A stretch of DNA of 64,000 nucleotides, taken from the NCBI GenBank assembly GCA_017463255.1, contig JAFTPP010000003.1, positions 186,001-250,000 on the forward strand, written 5' to 3'. A model generated the notes under the pieces. That model was not told where the DNA came from. It ran no database searches and was given only the letters and a program-made list of their open reading frames with translations. Positions 18,412 to 27,949 of the stretch are shown here, in pieces. The DNA comes from Lachnospiraceae bacterium (GTDB taxonomy: Bacteria > Bacillota > Clostridia > Lachnospirales > Lachnospiraceae). The position numbers were made by a program, and so were the translations under genes. Within the stretch, counting starts at the first letter, position 1. Each line of letters starts with the position of its first letter.

Positions 18412-19569
18412 TTATTCAGCCATACCAACTTTTACTGAATATACTTCCCATGCTTCTTTACCTTCACACTGGAACTGATCTACGTACTGTCCGAAGTTTT
18501 CTCCGAAGTATACTGCTAACTGATCATATGTGAACTGAATCTTTGTTCCGTCTGCATATACTGCACCATCCGGAATGAATGTGTTCTGGTCAACACCTCT
18601 TAACCAGTTACCCATTGGGTTAGGATTTGCATCGCTACCTACTGCTACAATCCAGATAGGTTCTACACATGCATATTCGATTGTAACAACACAACCAGGA
18701 GCTAATAATGCTTTCTGATCTTCTGTTAATACAATACCTGCCTGTGACCAGCCTGCTGCACTTGTTGCAATGCCTAAATCCGTTACGTTGTGAGCCTGAA
18801 CTACAGGTTTACCAACTTTAACTGAGTATACTTCCCATGCTTCTTTTCCTTCAATCTGGAACTGGTCTACATACTGTCCCCAGTCAGCGCCAAAGAATTC
18901 TTCTAACTGTTCATATGTGTACTGGATTACTGAACCATCAGCATTAACAGAACCGTTTGTGATAAATCCTGTCTGTTCAATACCTCTTAACCAGTTACCC
19001 ATTGGGTTAGGGTTAGCATCGCTACCTACTGCTACAATCCATACAGGAGCTGAGCAAGAGTATTCGATTTCAATTACTGAACCAGGAACTAAGAGAGCTT
19101 TCTGTTCTTCTGTTAATGTAATACCTGCCTGTGACCAGCCTGCTGCGCTTGTTGCAATACCAAGGTCTGTTACTGAACCAAGTGTTGCAAAGTTAGATTT
19201 TGTACCAACTTTAACTGAGTATACTTCCCATGCTTCTTTTCCTTCAATCTGGAACTGGTCTACATACTGTCCCCAGTCAGCGCCGAAGAATTCTGCTAAT
19301 TGTTCATATGTGTACTGGATCTTTGTTCCATCTGCTGAAACATAACCGTTTGTGATAAATCCTGTCTGTTCAATACCTCTTAACCAGTTACCCATTGGGT
19401 TAGGATTAGCATCGCTGCCTACTGCTACAATCCATACAGGAGCTGAGCATGAGTATTCGATTTCAATTACTGAACCAGGAACTAAGAGAGCTTTCTGCTC
19501 TTCTGTTAATGTAATACCTGCCTGTGACCATCCTGCTGCACTTGTTGCAATACCAAGGTCTGTTACATT
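18412..19569 (-). repeat. Three tandem coding repeats (393, 387 and ~375 bp)
   Basis: The units start at about 19569, 19176 and 18789. Units one and two are almost identical at the DNA level over most of their length; the third is more diverged. This suggests recent duplication or ongoing homogenisation. Confidence 0.9.
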
Positions 19570-20343
19570 GTTAAGTACGAATAAGTTAGGATCTAATCCT
19601 GTATCTTCTACTAAGTACATAGCAGATGTATCAGCTTCAATCTTGTTGCCGCTTGCATCTTTGAATACTACGTTATCAATATAAAGGTTTGTGTTACCAA
19701 CGCCATCTGTCTTAGCGTTATCAACTTCAAGTGTTACTACAAAATTGTTTGTAGCACCGAATGCTGATCCTTCTGGAACTGTATATGTTACAGTTTTTGG
19801 ATTAGCTGTTTCAAGATATACACTCCAAGGAGCTGCGTTTTTATCATTCTTTTCGCCGTATGTTCCGTAAAGGTTACCTGAACATGCGTAGAAATCTGAT
19901 GTTGGGCTTTCAATACCGATTGAAAGTTCAACTGTTTTAACGTCTGCAACTTTGTCACCAAGTAATGCATCTACCTGGAAACCAACAGAAATTGTCTTTC
20001 CGTCTGCTGTAGCTTTTAATGCTTTAGAACCAGCGTAATCTTCTACAGAAAATGTAGGGTTACCAATACCACCAACTACTTTTCCGTTAACGCCTACGAA
20101 TCCGAATAAACCGTCTTCGAAGTCAATACTAGCATCTACCGGAGTAACAACCGGAGTATCCGGTGTGTCTGGTGTATCAGGAGTATCCGGTGTTACATCT
20201 CCTGAATCGCTTGGCTGTTCAACGTTTGTTGAATCTTTGCCTGTTTCTTTGTCTGCATCATCTCCGCCACATGCAACTAAACCGATTGTCATAGCTGCTG
20301 CAAGAAGTAATGCTAAGAATTTCTTTGTTTTCAACTTCTTCAT
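18412..20343 (-). CDS. Surface lipoprotein with three tandem ~130-residue repeats, putative glycan-binding protein
   Basis: A 643-residue lipoprotein with no recognisable enzyme domain. Lipobox GLVAC (C25); a Pro/Asp/Thr linker with PDT repeats to about residue 70; one jelly-roll-like domain (about 70-235, ending LYIDNVVFKDASG as in many carbohydrate-binding modules); then three near-identical repeats at residues about 260-390, 391-519 and 520-643. Each repeat has VTDLGIATSAAGWSQAGI, an EQKALL segment, WIVAVGSDANPNPMGNW, and EGKEAWEVYSVKVG. Conserved Trp, Asn and aromatic residues suggest sugar binding. It lies between the permeases and the binding protein, so it probably captures mannan at the surface. 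AAGGAGG touches the ATG directly, an unusually short spacing. I cannot name the repeat family. Confidence 0.8.
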   Translation of the reverse strand: MKKLKTKKFLALLLAAAMTIGLVACGGDDADKETGKDSTNVEQPSDSGDVTPDTPDTPDTPDTPVVTPVDASIDFEDGLFGFVGVNGKVVGGIGNPTFSVEDYAGSKALKATADGKTISVGFQVDALLGDKVADVKTVELSIGIESPTSDFYACSGNLYGTYGEKNDKNAAPWSVYLETANPKTVTYTVPEGSAFGATNNFVVTLEVDNAKTDGVGNTNLYIDNVVFKDASGNKIEADTSAMYLVEDTGLDPNLFVLNNVTDLGIATSAAGWSQAGITLTEEQKALLVPGSVIEIEYSCSAPVWIVAVGSDANPNPMGNWLRGIEQTGFITNGYVSADGTKIQYTYEQLAEFFGADWGQYVDQFQIEGKEAWEVYSVKVGTKSNFATLGSVTDLGIATSAAGWSQAGITLTEEQKALLVPGSVIEIEYSCSAPVWIVAVGSDANPNPMGNWLRGIEQTGFITNGSVNADGSVIQYTYEQLEEFFGADWGQYVDQFQIEGKEAWEVYSVKVGKPVVQAHNVTDLGIATSAAGWSQAGIVLTEDQKALLAPGCVVTIEYACVEPIWIVAVGSDANPNPMGNWLRGVDQNTFIPDGAVYADGTKIQFTYDQLAVYFGENFGQYVDQFQCEGKEAWEVYSVKVGMAE

Positions 20344-20391
20344 CCTCCTTATTTTTAGTTGAAATTTGAAGGTTTCACAAAGGATAGTTGG

Positions 20392-21402
20392 TTATCCAAC
20401 AATACCACTTCGCTCCACACCCTCTATAAAGTGTTTCTGGAGTGCAATATAGATGATAATAATAGGAAGCATCATCAGTACTATACCTGCATTGGTATAA
20501 AGCTCTAATATCTTAGGATCGTACTCTTTCATCGAGGTCGAAATAGAGTCTGCTATACCTCCGATTTTCTTACTGATTACCAAATCATCGCTAACCAGGA
20601 ACAACTTCGCCATAAAGGTATCATTGTACTGCCATACCATAGAGAAAATCGCTACGGTAATTACGGAAGGCATTGCATTTATAAGCATGATACGGAAGTA
20701 TGTGTACCATGTACCGGCTCCATCCACAAAAGCTGCTTCCTCAATTTCTTTTGGAAGACCACGGAAGAACTGGTTAAAAATATAAATGTAAAGTCCTGAC
20801 CGCAAACCACAACCGAACAATGTCATAATGTAGACAGGTACCGGTGTGGACAAGAGATTGACAGTGGACCCCTTGATCAATTTTATAATTCCAAACACAT
20901 CAAAGTTTGCAAACGTCATATATAACGGAAGCATAATTGTATGTGTGGGAATAACAATCATAACTACTACACATGCAAACAACAGACCCTTAAGCGGGAA
21001 TTTGTATCTGGCAAAGCCGTAGCCTACCATGGAACAAATCATAACCTGTATCAACATAAGAGAAACTGAATACAGGATGGATTTCCCTGCTGTCGGCAAA
21101 TAATCCAAGAACTTAATTGCCACATCATATCTTTCTAAAGTAGGTTCTTGCGGTATCATATATACCATTGTGTTATAGTTATCCGCATCGGAGAAAAAAG
21201 ATCTTGCGACAATTCCGATTACCGGTCCTAAGACAACGTAACATGTACCGATGATAATAATGGCTTTAAACAGACCAAGGATAAAAGCCTTAATATTGGA
21301 AGCCCATCTCTTACGGTCATTGACAAACTGTGTGTCTGACATGAATACGTCATACTTAGCTTTTGCCCCTTTAAGAGAAAAACGTTCTTTAGTCTTTTCC
21401 AT
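20392..21402 (-). CDS. Carbohydrate ABC transporter permease, MalG type (second importer)
   Basis: A 336-residue permease with six predicted membrane spans and the ATPase-contacting loop EEAAFVDGAG about 100 residues from the C-terminus. The N-terminus carries about 35 polar residues before the first span, longer than usual. AAGGAG precedes the start. It follows its partner (21418-22329) by 15 bases and is followed by the repeat lipoprotein. With that partner it forms the second permease pair of the operon. No ATPase gene is nearby, so a shared MsmK/MsmX-like ATPase is expected. Confidence 0.9.
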   Translation of the reverse strand: MEKTKERFSLKGAKAKYDVFMSDTQFVNDRKRWASNIKAFILGLFKAIIIIGTCYVVLGPVIGIVARSFFSDADNYNTMVYMIPQEPTLERYDVAIKFLDYLPTAGKSILYSVSLMLIQVMICSMVGYGFARYKFPLKGLLFACVVVMIVIPTHTIMLPLYMTFANFDVFGIIKLIKGSTVNLLSTPVPVYIMTLFGCGLRSGLYIYIFNQFFRGLPKEIEEAAFVDGAGTWYTYFRIMLINAMPSVITVAIFSMVWQYNDTFMAKLFLVSDDLVISKKIGGIADSISTSMKEYDPKILELYTNAGIVLMMLPIIIIYIALQKHFIEGVERSGIVG

Positions 21403-21417
21403 CTTCCTTCTCCTTTC

Positions 21418-22329
21418 TTAGTTATAGTAGAAGGTTCGTTTCTGAATGAATCTACATACCAATACCAGTATCAAACAGGTAATAATGGTAGAAATTAAAC
21501 TCATTGCTGAACCAAGTCCATAATTATATTCTTTAAAGATAACCCTGTATGCAAGGTCTACAACTTCTGAATTTGTAAAGCTATCCACTACGGTATACAC
21601 AACGTTTGTAATAATGTGTGGCATAACCATAGGGAATGTAACCTTCCAGAAGGTTTCGTATGCTGTTGCACCTTCAATCTTAGCAACCTCATACATTGCC
21701 GGTGAAATAGACTGTAATGCTGCGATAAAGATGATAATCTGAACACCGGAAGCATTAATAATTTCACTGATTCGGGAAATAGCGCCCGTTACATATTCAA
21801 GCACTCCCATAGGAAGACCTAAGGAATCAAACATCTGTATGTAGTAATCAATACTTACACCTGAGGATGATGCTGCTTCCAAAACCTCTGTACTGGAGCT
21901 TGAAATACCGCCTGCCAACAATGCTCTTGTAGCATCCATGGTATCTACAATCGCTTCTGAATTTAAAAGTACCGGAAGGAAGAAAATTGCTCTCGCAAGT
22001 GTTCTACCTCTGAACTTCTTATTAAGAAGCATCGCCATAAACAAACTAAAGAATGTAATGAGCGGAACGTCAATTAACATATCCATTACAGACGTTGTTA
22101 ATATCTGTTTAAACTGTCCATGTCCGCTGAATGCATAGAGATAATTCTCAAATCCCACAAAATCCAGTGTATAACCACCACCGGGTTTTACTTCCATGTA
22201 AGACAGTGAATACTGCACTGACATAAACAAGCTTCTTGCATAAAACCACAGGAATCCGATTAACCATGGAAGGATGAATAATAGTCCGGTTATACTTCTC
22301 TTTGTTGTAAGAGACATTTTCTTTTTCAC
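21418..22329 (-). CDS. Carbohydrate ABC transporter permease, MalF type (second importer)
   Basis: A 303-residue six-span permease with the coupling motif YEVAKIEGATAYETFWKV. It starts at GTG overlapping the DUF5696 stop by one base (TAGTG), with GGAGGG nine bases upstream; an ATG four codons later is the alternative. An insertion between spans 3 and 4 (residues about 125-170, with a Ser-rich segment) is longer than in MalF homologues of the first importer. It pairs with 20392-21402. Confidence 0.9.
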   Translation of the reverse strand: MKKKMSLTTKRSITGLLFILPWLIGFLWFYARSLFMSVQYSLSYMEVKPGGGYTLDFVGFENYLYAFSGHGQFKQILTTSVMDMLIDVPLITFFSLFMAMLLNKKFRGRTLARAIFFLPVLLNSEAIVDTMDATRALLAGGISSSSTEVLEAASSSGVSIDYYIQMFDSLGLPMGVLEYVTGAISRISEIINASGVQIIIFIAALQSISPAMYEVAKIEGATAYETFWKVTFPMVMPHIITNVVYTVVDSFTNSEVVDLAYRVIFKEYNYGLGSAMSLISTIITCLILVLVCRFIQKRTFYYN

Positions 22330-24911
22330 TACTTAACACCCTCCATTCCGTAACCGCCTGCCGGAACTGACACACCATTAACTGTCTGGTCAGCAGAACC
22401 GCTATTTACATAAATTGTAACTCCGTTATCATAAGTAACCGCTCTCACGCCGTTTTCAAGAATCTGATGGTCAACCATCTGTGCTCCTGTAACATGCTTT
22501 AATACTGAATTAACTTCGGTATAAATTTCAACGGCTAAATCTTTCCAGTTATCATATGTTGTAGAGTACAACTGAATACCTATACCGGTATATTTAATCT
22601 CGTTAGGACTCTCTTTTGAAAATACAAAATGAGGAGAAGCTCCGGTTTCAATTAAATTAAGGATAATTGAATCAATATCTGTTGTATTTTCAATATTAAT
22701 TAAAGTTCCTGCATAATCAATACATCCGTGAATCAACATTTCATAGAAAGGAACTGTTTCATCAACTACATAATAATCATTGTCCGTAAGCGGTGCATTG
22801 ATAATATCTTCTGCATAAGCAAAGCTATAATCATTACCTTCATTAATCATAATGCTCATGCCTGTGTCTTCAAGAATCTGTAACTGTCCTAAAACAACAT
22901 CTAATGCCTGTTCTCTGTTGATAATATTGGTTCTCTTCTTATCTGAATGAAGCTCATTACCCAAATCTCTTAATGAAACACCATATACATCGTAGTCCTC
23001 CATCTTATCAACAAATTTATCAATGTATCTGACAAGGAACTTCGGTGAAACAAGGTAATATCTGTTTTCATCATAAGTAAGGCCTGATGTCTGACGTAAT
23101 GTAGCCGGATTTACAAGTCCGAATTCTGCCACATAACTTGCTCCGTAATATCTGGAGGTTTCGTTTGTTACAGAATATCTGCTGCTTACTGCTGTTACTT
23201 TTTGGAAAGCCGAATCAACATAGAGGCTTCCGCCATTTGTAACAATTCGTTCACTTAACTCTTCAAGTCCGTCTGAACCACCAAGTTTTCTCGGAACTTT
23301 TACTTTATCAAGAACGTCATGGAAATATCCTCCGCTTGACCATCCCTGATAATTCACTACCTGATTGGTAATTCCTTTCGAATACAAATCCTCAAAAATT
23401 TCATTGGCTTCATCAAAGGTTGTCATAGGATATAAGCCACGGTACTGAACTCCTAAGAAGGATTCAATCTGCTCTACACCACCTAAGATGTCATAATAAA
23501 ACTTAATATCTGTATCCTTATGATTAACAGTTAAGACACCCTCATTAATAAGGCGTTCTCTGTAATAATTAGCAGCACCTGCATAATCTGCATCTTCACC
23601 CTCTAACATGGTGTATCTTACAGTAAGATTAACGTCATAGAATTTCTTTTCTACGATTGGAAGATCCGCTTCGTTACCTGTTGTACCAAACATGGATAAC
23701 TTATCATTACCTCTAAGAATAAAGGTTGGATATACATAGTTATATGAGTTAACATCTCCTGATAAGTTTGCTGTCAGGTTACAGATTGATGCGCCATCTT
23801 CAATGGTTGCAAAAATAGCCGAATCATTTCTGAAAAGTCCGAATAAAGCCATTTTGTTATTCATGGTATTTTCACGGACTGTATACTCTGCCATTAATGG
23901 GTCAATACCGTATACATATTCTGAATAGTCGTTACCTGCAACACCTTTTCCGCTGTTAAAATAAGCAATGGAACCGGAACCGTTTGGAAGTAACATATAT
24001 CCTTCTTCATCCATTCCTGCTGCTCCGAAATATCTTAACATCTGGATACGGTATACGGAACCACCACCGAACTCCTGTACCCCTTTCATAGGTACCGAAA
24101 CTTCAAGGGCATCCTCTACCAATCGATACTCTAAAGGAATGATAAAATGAACCGGAATAAGTCCTTCCACACCGGAACCTTCCATTTCTCTATTGTAATC
24201 TTCCTGGGTAAATCCTACCTGTTCAAAGTATTTATTTAATTTTCTTAACTGGGAAGGACCGTTTGCTGCAGATTCTAACAGCTCCATATATCCTTCGGAA
24301 ACAGAACTTTCCTTGAACTTTCTAAGCATATCCTTTGCGCTCTTTTCATCTAACTGAGCTGCAATCGAATCTAAAGTTGCTTTACTGATATACTGTGGTA
24401 CAAGTCCTGTTTTACTTGAAAGGTCGCCAATGGTATAGATTACTCTAAGTCCGTTTTCAATGGATTCTAACTCATACTGTCCCAGTGAAGTACTGTATGT
24501 ATATGAGTCAAAACTACTTTCAAGTCTTTGTGTGTTAAAAAAGTCTACAATCAATTGGGATTTCAAGAAATTCTTGTTGGCCGGATTAGCATTTGCATCA
24601 TTATCCGCATTTACCGGATTCGAATAAGAAATCTGACCATTTCTCTTATCCACAACAGCTGTATCTGCTGTTTCTGTATTAATATACAGTTTTAAATAAT
24701 CATTTTCTGCTGCAAGAACCATTCCCTCCACATCAGAGGATGCTTCCGAAATTGCAGCAAATTCTGTACCTGTTTCGTACTCATAGGATGACAGGTACTT
24801 TCTGTAATCATTATAGAAAACATAATGCACCAGATAATAAATCATATATACCAGAACGATTGCCAGGATAAGACCGACAACGCTTAGCAATACTTTTTTA
24901 CTTTTCTGCAT
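22329..24911 (-). CDS. DUF5696-type membrane-anchored extracellular protein, possible glycosidase-like fold
   Basis: An 860-residue protein with one N-terminal membrane anchor (residues about 7-30) and a large outside part. It matches what I know as DUF5696, a family of unknown function. Residues about 75-450 look beta-rich. Residues about 470-790 alternate helices and strands like a TIM barrel: a GLYPMTTFDEAN segment, VNYQGWSSGGYFHD, LGGSDGLEEL, SLRDLGNELHSD (D649), MINEGNDYSFAYAEDI and ETVPFYEMLIHGCIDYAG. The last resembles endings of clan GH-D-like or GH101/GH129-like barrels. Catalytic activity is inference only. It lies between the YIP1-like protein and the second permease pair and overlaps the latter by one base. 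Confidence 0.7.
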   Translation of the reverse strand: MQKSKKVLLSVVGLILAIVLVYMIYYLVHYVFYNDYRKYLSSYEYETGTEFAAISEASSDVEGMVLAAENDYLKLYINTETADTAVVDKRNGQISYSNPVNADNDANANPANKNFLKSQLIVDFFNTQRLESSFDSYTYSTSLGQYELESIENGLRVIYTIGDLSSKTGLVPQYISKATLDSIAAQLDEKSAKDMLRKFKESSVSEGYMELLESAANGPSQLRKLNKYFEQVGFTQEDYNREMEGSGVEGLIPVHFIIPLEYRLVEDALEVSVPMKGVQEFGGGSVYRIQMLRYFGAAGMDEEGYMLLPNGSGSIAYFNSGKGVAGNDYSEYVYGIDPLMAEYTVRENTMNNKMALFGLFRNDSAIFATIEDGASICNLTANLSGDVNSYNYVYPTFILRGNDKLSMFGTTGNEADLPIVEKKFYDVNLTVRYTMLEGEDADYAGAANYYRERLINEGVLTVNHKDTDIKFYYDILGGVEQIESFLGVQYRGLYPMTTFDEANEIFEDLYSKGITNQVVNYQGWSSGGYFHDVLDKVKVPRKLGGSDGLEELSERIVTNGGSLYVDSAFQKVTAVSSRYSVTNETSRYYGASYVAEFGLVNPATLRQTSGLTYDENRYYLVSPKFLVRYIDKFVDKMEDYDVYGVSLRDLGNELHSDKKRTNIINREQALDVVLGQLQILEDTGMSIMINEGNDYSFAYAEDIINAPLTDNDYYVVDETVPFYEMLIHGCIDYAGTLINIENTTDIDSIILNLIETGASPHFVFSKESPNEIKYTGIGIQLYSTTYDNWKDLAVEIYTEVNSVLKHVTGAQMVDHQILENGVRAVTYDNGVTIYVNSGSADQTVNGVSVPAGGYGMEGVK

Positions 24912-24924
24912 CTTGTCTCTCCTC

Positions 24925-25557
24925 CTAAGCTCTGAAAATCAATTCCTGGTATATACTGTAAAAGAAGCTATATACCTGGTTAATCAAGTCGAAAAACAAT
25001 AATACGATAAAGATAATGATAAACATTGCAACAAATGTTAAGAAAATCGTAACTAAGGTTTTTCCTAATGTATAATGATGAACCTGCATAATACCGATTA
25101 ACATCATAATCAATGTATAAGCAATACCAATTGCTACAATCATCCAGTAAAATGCGCCTTCATCAGCTGCAACAAACTGACTGAAGATTGTACCAACAGC
25201 AAAGCAAACTGTTGCAGGAAGCATTGAATATCCCACTGCGATTGCAATGTCTTTCATTCTTCCTTCACCCTGCATTAAGCAGGTAATAGACCAGTTACTA
25301 ACACAAATCAGTCCGAATAACACCAAAACAGAAGTTAATTCATCCAATGCGTCTACGAATCTTGGGTCAACATCGTTTACAACAAAGCTGGCTCCAATAC
25401 GATTGATAGAAAAGCTGAGTGAAAAGAGAATCACTAACAATATTGAAATTGCTACGCTTCCTCTGTTTCTGTGTCTGATTTCATAAAATCCATCTGCCGG
25501 ATGGCTGATTGTATAGAAAAGAAAACTCCACTTGTCTTTAGAAAATAACTCTTTCAT
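24925..25557 (-). CDS. YIP1 family integral membrane protein
   Basis: A 210-residue protein with five hydrophobic segments and a short cytosolic N-terminus (FYTISHPADGFYEIRHRNRG), the hallmark of bacterial YIP1-like proteins. Function in bacteria is unknown; eukaryotic relatives act in membrane traffic. Its ATG directly follows the TAA of the NHL gene and a DUF5696 gene follows 13 bases later, so the three are expressed together and may form a membrane complex. Confidence 0.75.
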   Translation of the reverse strand: MKELFSKDKWSFLFYTISHPADGFYEIRHRNRGSVAISILLVILFSLSFSINRIGASFVVNDVDPRFVDALDELTSVLVLFGLICVSNWSITCLMQGEGRMKDIAIAVGYSMLPATVCFAVGTIFSQFVAADEGAFYWMIVAIGIAYTLIMMLIGIMQVHHYTLGKTLVTIFLTFVAMFIIIFIVLLFFDLINQVYSFFYSIYQELIFRA

Positions 25558-27039
25558 TTAGAGAAGCCCTCCTTCCTTTTGAACACCTGTCTTTTTTCTC
25601 TTAATAACCTTATATATCTTTAATCCGATTAACAATACAATTGCTCCGGTAAGGATATAGTTCAGATTATCTGCAAGAATCTCATTTCTGAGACGTTTCC
25701 ATGCAATGGAATAATACTTACGGTTCATACCGACTTCCAAATAATGCATGGCTTTCTTATTATCACCTGCTGTAAGGTATGCTTTACCGATACCATTGTT
25801 GGCAAGTTCATTATTTTCATCAAGTCTTAATACTTCTTCCCACTTTGCAATAGCAAGTGTTTCATCACCGTCAAAACGAAGACCAACAGCATCATTAATC
25901 AGGGCACCGTACTGAGTTTCTTTGAATTTCATTACTGCATTATGTGTAGCATCAAGTACTACAATATGCTCATCAGTCACTTCAATAGCAACCGGTGTAA
26001 TGAATGTTCCTTCCTGTGCTCCCAAACCACCGAAGATGTAAAGGAGGTTACCTTCCTTATCGTATGTAAAGATACGGCCACGTTTTTTATCAAGAAGAGA
26101 ATACATACCCTTATCACGATATACAACGTCAGTGATTTCGGAAGGTCCGGAATAATCACCGTACATACCTACTACCAAGTCACCGCCTACATTTGCATTT
26201 TCCCCTTTTTGGATAACGTCTTTTCCCTGAGGATTTAATCTTCTAACTGCCTGAATACCGTCTGAGTCGATATTGGAAGCGTAGATAAATCCGTCGCTAT
26301 CAACATCAATTCCCGTAAATTCTGTAGGGATATATAACTGCTGGTTAGAACGTTCTTCTTTACTTGCAAGTCTTCTCCAGAACTTCTCCCATAATGAAAT
26401 CTTAACTTCAATGGTTCCAAAGTATCCGGTGAACTGACCGTTGCTTTCAAATACCAAAATACCTTCGAAAGCATTCTTACCGATTACATAAATACGGTCT
26501 GCATAATCAACAGTAACCTTTAATGGAACAAACTCAAAATTATCATCCAGGATTTCTGACTGAGGATTATCCACAATCTTAATAAATTCTCCTTCAGGAG
26601 TAAGCACAACTACTCGCTTATTTCTGGAATCTGCTACATAAAGCTCATTGTTTTCAGATACGCAAACACCGTAAGGTGCGCTAAATGTATCTGTTACGCC
26701 ATCACGTTCAAATGAATCAATGATTCTTACAACGTTTTTCATATCGGCGTCCATAATTACGATTCTGTTATTGCCGGTATCTGCAATATAAATCTCACCA
26801 TTCTCAGCAACACATAAATCCTGTGGTTCCTTAAAATTAGTAGTTCCTAAGGATAAGCCCGTAACAGAACCATCCGGAACATAAGGAGCCGGTGTCATTA
26901 CAATATCTTCACGATAATTATAATTGTATGTATCATACGGAAGTTCTTCCGCATAAGCCGCTTCACCCAATGTCAATACAGACATCATTACTGTTAAGAG
27001 GCAAGCAGCTGTTTTCTTAAATAAGTTCATCTTTTTCAT
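25558..27039 (-). CDS. NHL-repeat protein with TPR segment and C-terminal membrane anchor
   Basis: A 493-residue exported protein. Residues 1-30 are a signal peptide (ending GEAAYAEE). Residues about 50-380 hold an NHL-type propeller: blades with FKEPQDLCVAENGEIYIADTGNNRIV, then FSAPYGVCVSENNELYVADSRNKRVVV and similar later ones. Residues about 395-450 are a TPR-like pair (AIAKWEEVLRLDENNELANNG). A membrane span at about 462-485 and a Lys/Arg tail end the protein. The propeller therefore faces outside and is anchored at its C-terminus. NHL propellers bind proteins or ligands; the partner here is likely in the same operon. GGAGG precedes the start and the gene lies 14 bases after the permease. 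Confidence 0.82.
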   Translation of the reverse strand: MKKMNLFKKTAACLLTVMMSVLTLGEAAYAEELPYDTYNYNYREDIVMTPAPYVPDGSVTGLSLGTTNFKEPQDLCVAENGEIYIADTGNNRIVIMDADMKNVVRIIDSFERDGVTDTFSAPYGVCVSENNELYVADSRNKRVVVLTPEGEFIKIVDNPQSEILDDNFEFVPLKVTVDYADRIYVIGKNAFEGILVFESNGQFTGYFGTIEVKISLWEKFWRRLASKEERSNQQLYIPTEFTGIDVDSDGFIYASNIDSDGIQAVRRLNPQGKDVIQKGENANVGGDLVVGMYGDYSGPSEITDVVYRDKGMYSLLDKKRGRIFTYDKEGNLLYIFGGLGAQEGTFITPVAIEVTDEHIVVLDATHNAVMKFKETQYGALINDAVGLRFDGDETLAIAKWEEVLRLDENNELANNGIGKAYLTAGDNKKAMHYLEVGMNRKYYSIAWKRLRNEILADNLNYILTGAIVLLIGLKIYKVIKRKKTGVQKEGGLL

Positions 27040-27052
27040 ACTGCGCCTCCTA

Positions 27053-27949
27053 TTAATCCTTCATACCGGAAGTAGTCATGGTTTCAAGCACGTTACTCTG
27101 GCACATTAAGAAGAAGATAATCGGTACTGCTGCGATAATAAATGTTACTGCTGCTGAAGCACCGGCTCTTGCCGTACCACCTGCTGCAACCTGCTGAAGA
27201 GCAAACTGCAATGGTTTTAACTGTTCGTCTCTTAAGAACATACTTCCCGTATTACCCCACATCTGCTGGAACTGGAAGATAGCCAGTGTTAACCATGCGG
27301 GTTTTACGTTTGGCATTACGATTTTCCAGAAAATACTATATTCGCTGGCACCGTCAAGTCTTGCAGATTCCATAAGGGAATCAGGTAACTGTTCCATAAA
27401 CTGCTTCATAAGGTAAAGACCCATACCATACTGACAAGCCGGTAAAATCAATGCCAAATAGTTGTTGTTAATTCCAAGCCAACTGATAATCATATAGTTT
27501 GGAATCTGTGTTACGGTCCAAGAGAACATCATGGAAAGAACTACCATGTTAAACAATGTTTTCTTTCCCGGGAATTCATGCTTTGCAAGGGGATAAGCCG
27601 CAAGTGAAGCAAAAATTACATGTAAGAATGTTCCCGCACCTGTAATAATAATTGTATTTAAAATGTATCTTGAAAACGGAACCCATGAATCACTCATAAC
27701 AGTGAACAAGTCACTAAAGTTTTCAAACGTCGGATTCTTAACAAAAATCTTTGGTGGATACTGGAAAATTTCATCCAATGGCTTAAGCGCGTTGTTAACA
27801 ATCATTACAAGCGGAAGTGCCATGAATACACCACAGATTGCCATGATGAAGAACAGGAGTCCGTTTCCGGCTACAGAACGATTCAGTTTCTTCTGTCTTG
27901 GCTTAAAAAAGCGATATTTCTTTTTTGTCTTAACAGCTGTAGTCGCCAC
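27053..27949 (-). CDS. Carbohydrate ABC transporter permease, MalG type (first importer)
   Basis: A 298-residue six-span permease with coupling motif MESARLDGASEYSIFWKI. It starts at GTG overlapping the stop of its partner by one base (TAGTG) and is preceded by GGGAGAAT. A basic N-terminus (KTKKKYRFFKPRQKKLNR) stays in the cytosol. With 27949-28878 it forms the permease pair for the large CBM-bearing binding protein at 28879-31887. Confidence 0.9.
   Translation of the reverse strand: MATTAVKTKKKYRFFKPRQKKLNRSVAGNGLLFFIMAICGVFMALPLVMIVNNALKPLDEIFQYPPKIFVKNPTFENFSDLFTVMSDSWVPFSRYILNTIIITGAGTFLHVIFASLAAYPLAKHEFPGKKTLFNMVVLSMMFSWTVTQIPNYMIISWLGINNNYLALILPACQYGMGLYLMKQFMEQLPDSLMESARLDGASEYSIFWKIVMPNVKPAWLTLAIFQFQQMWGNTGSMFLRDEQLKPLQFALQQVAAGGTARAGASAAVTFIIAAVPIIFFLMCQSNVLETMTTSGMKD

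Noticed and set aside
18917-19684. Two plus-strand open frames with similar products
   Set aside because: They are antisense shadows of the repeats in the lipoprotein gene; their similarity comes from the coding repeats.
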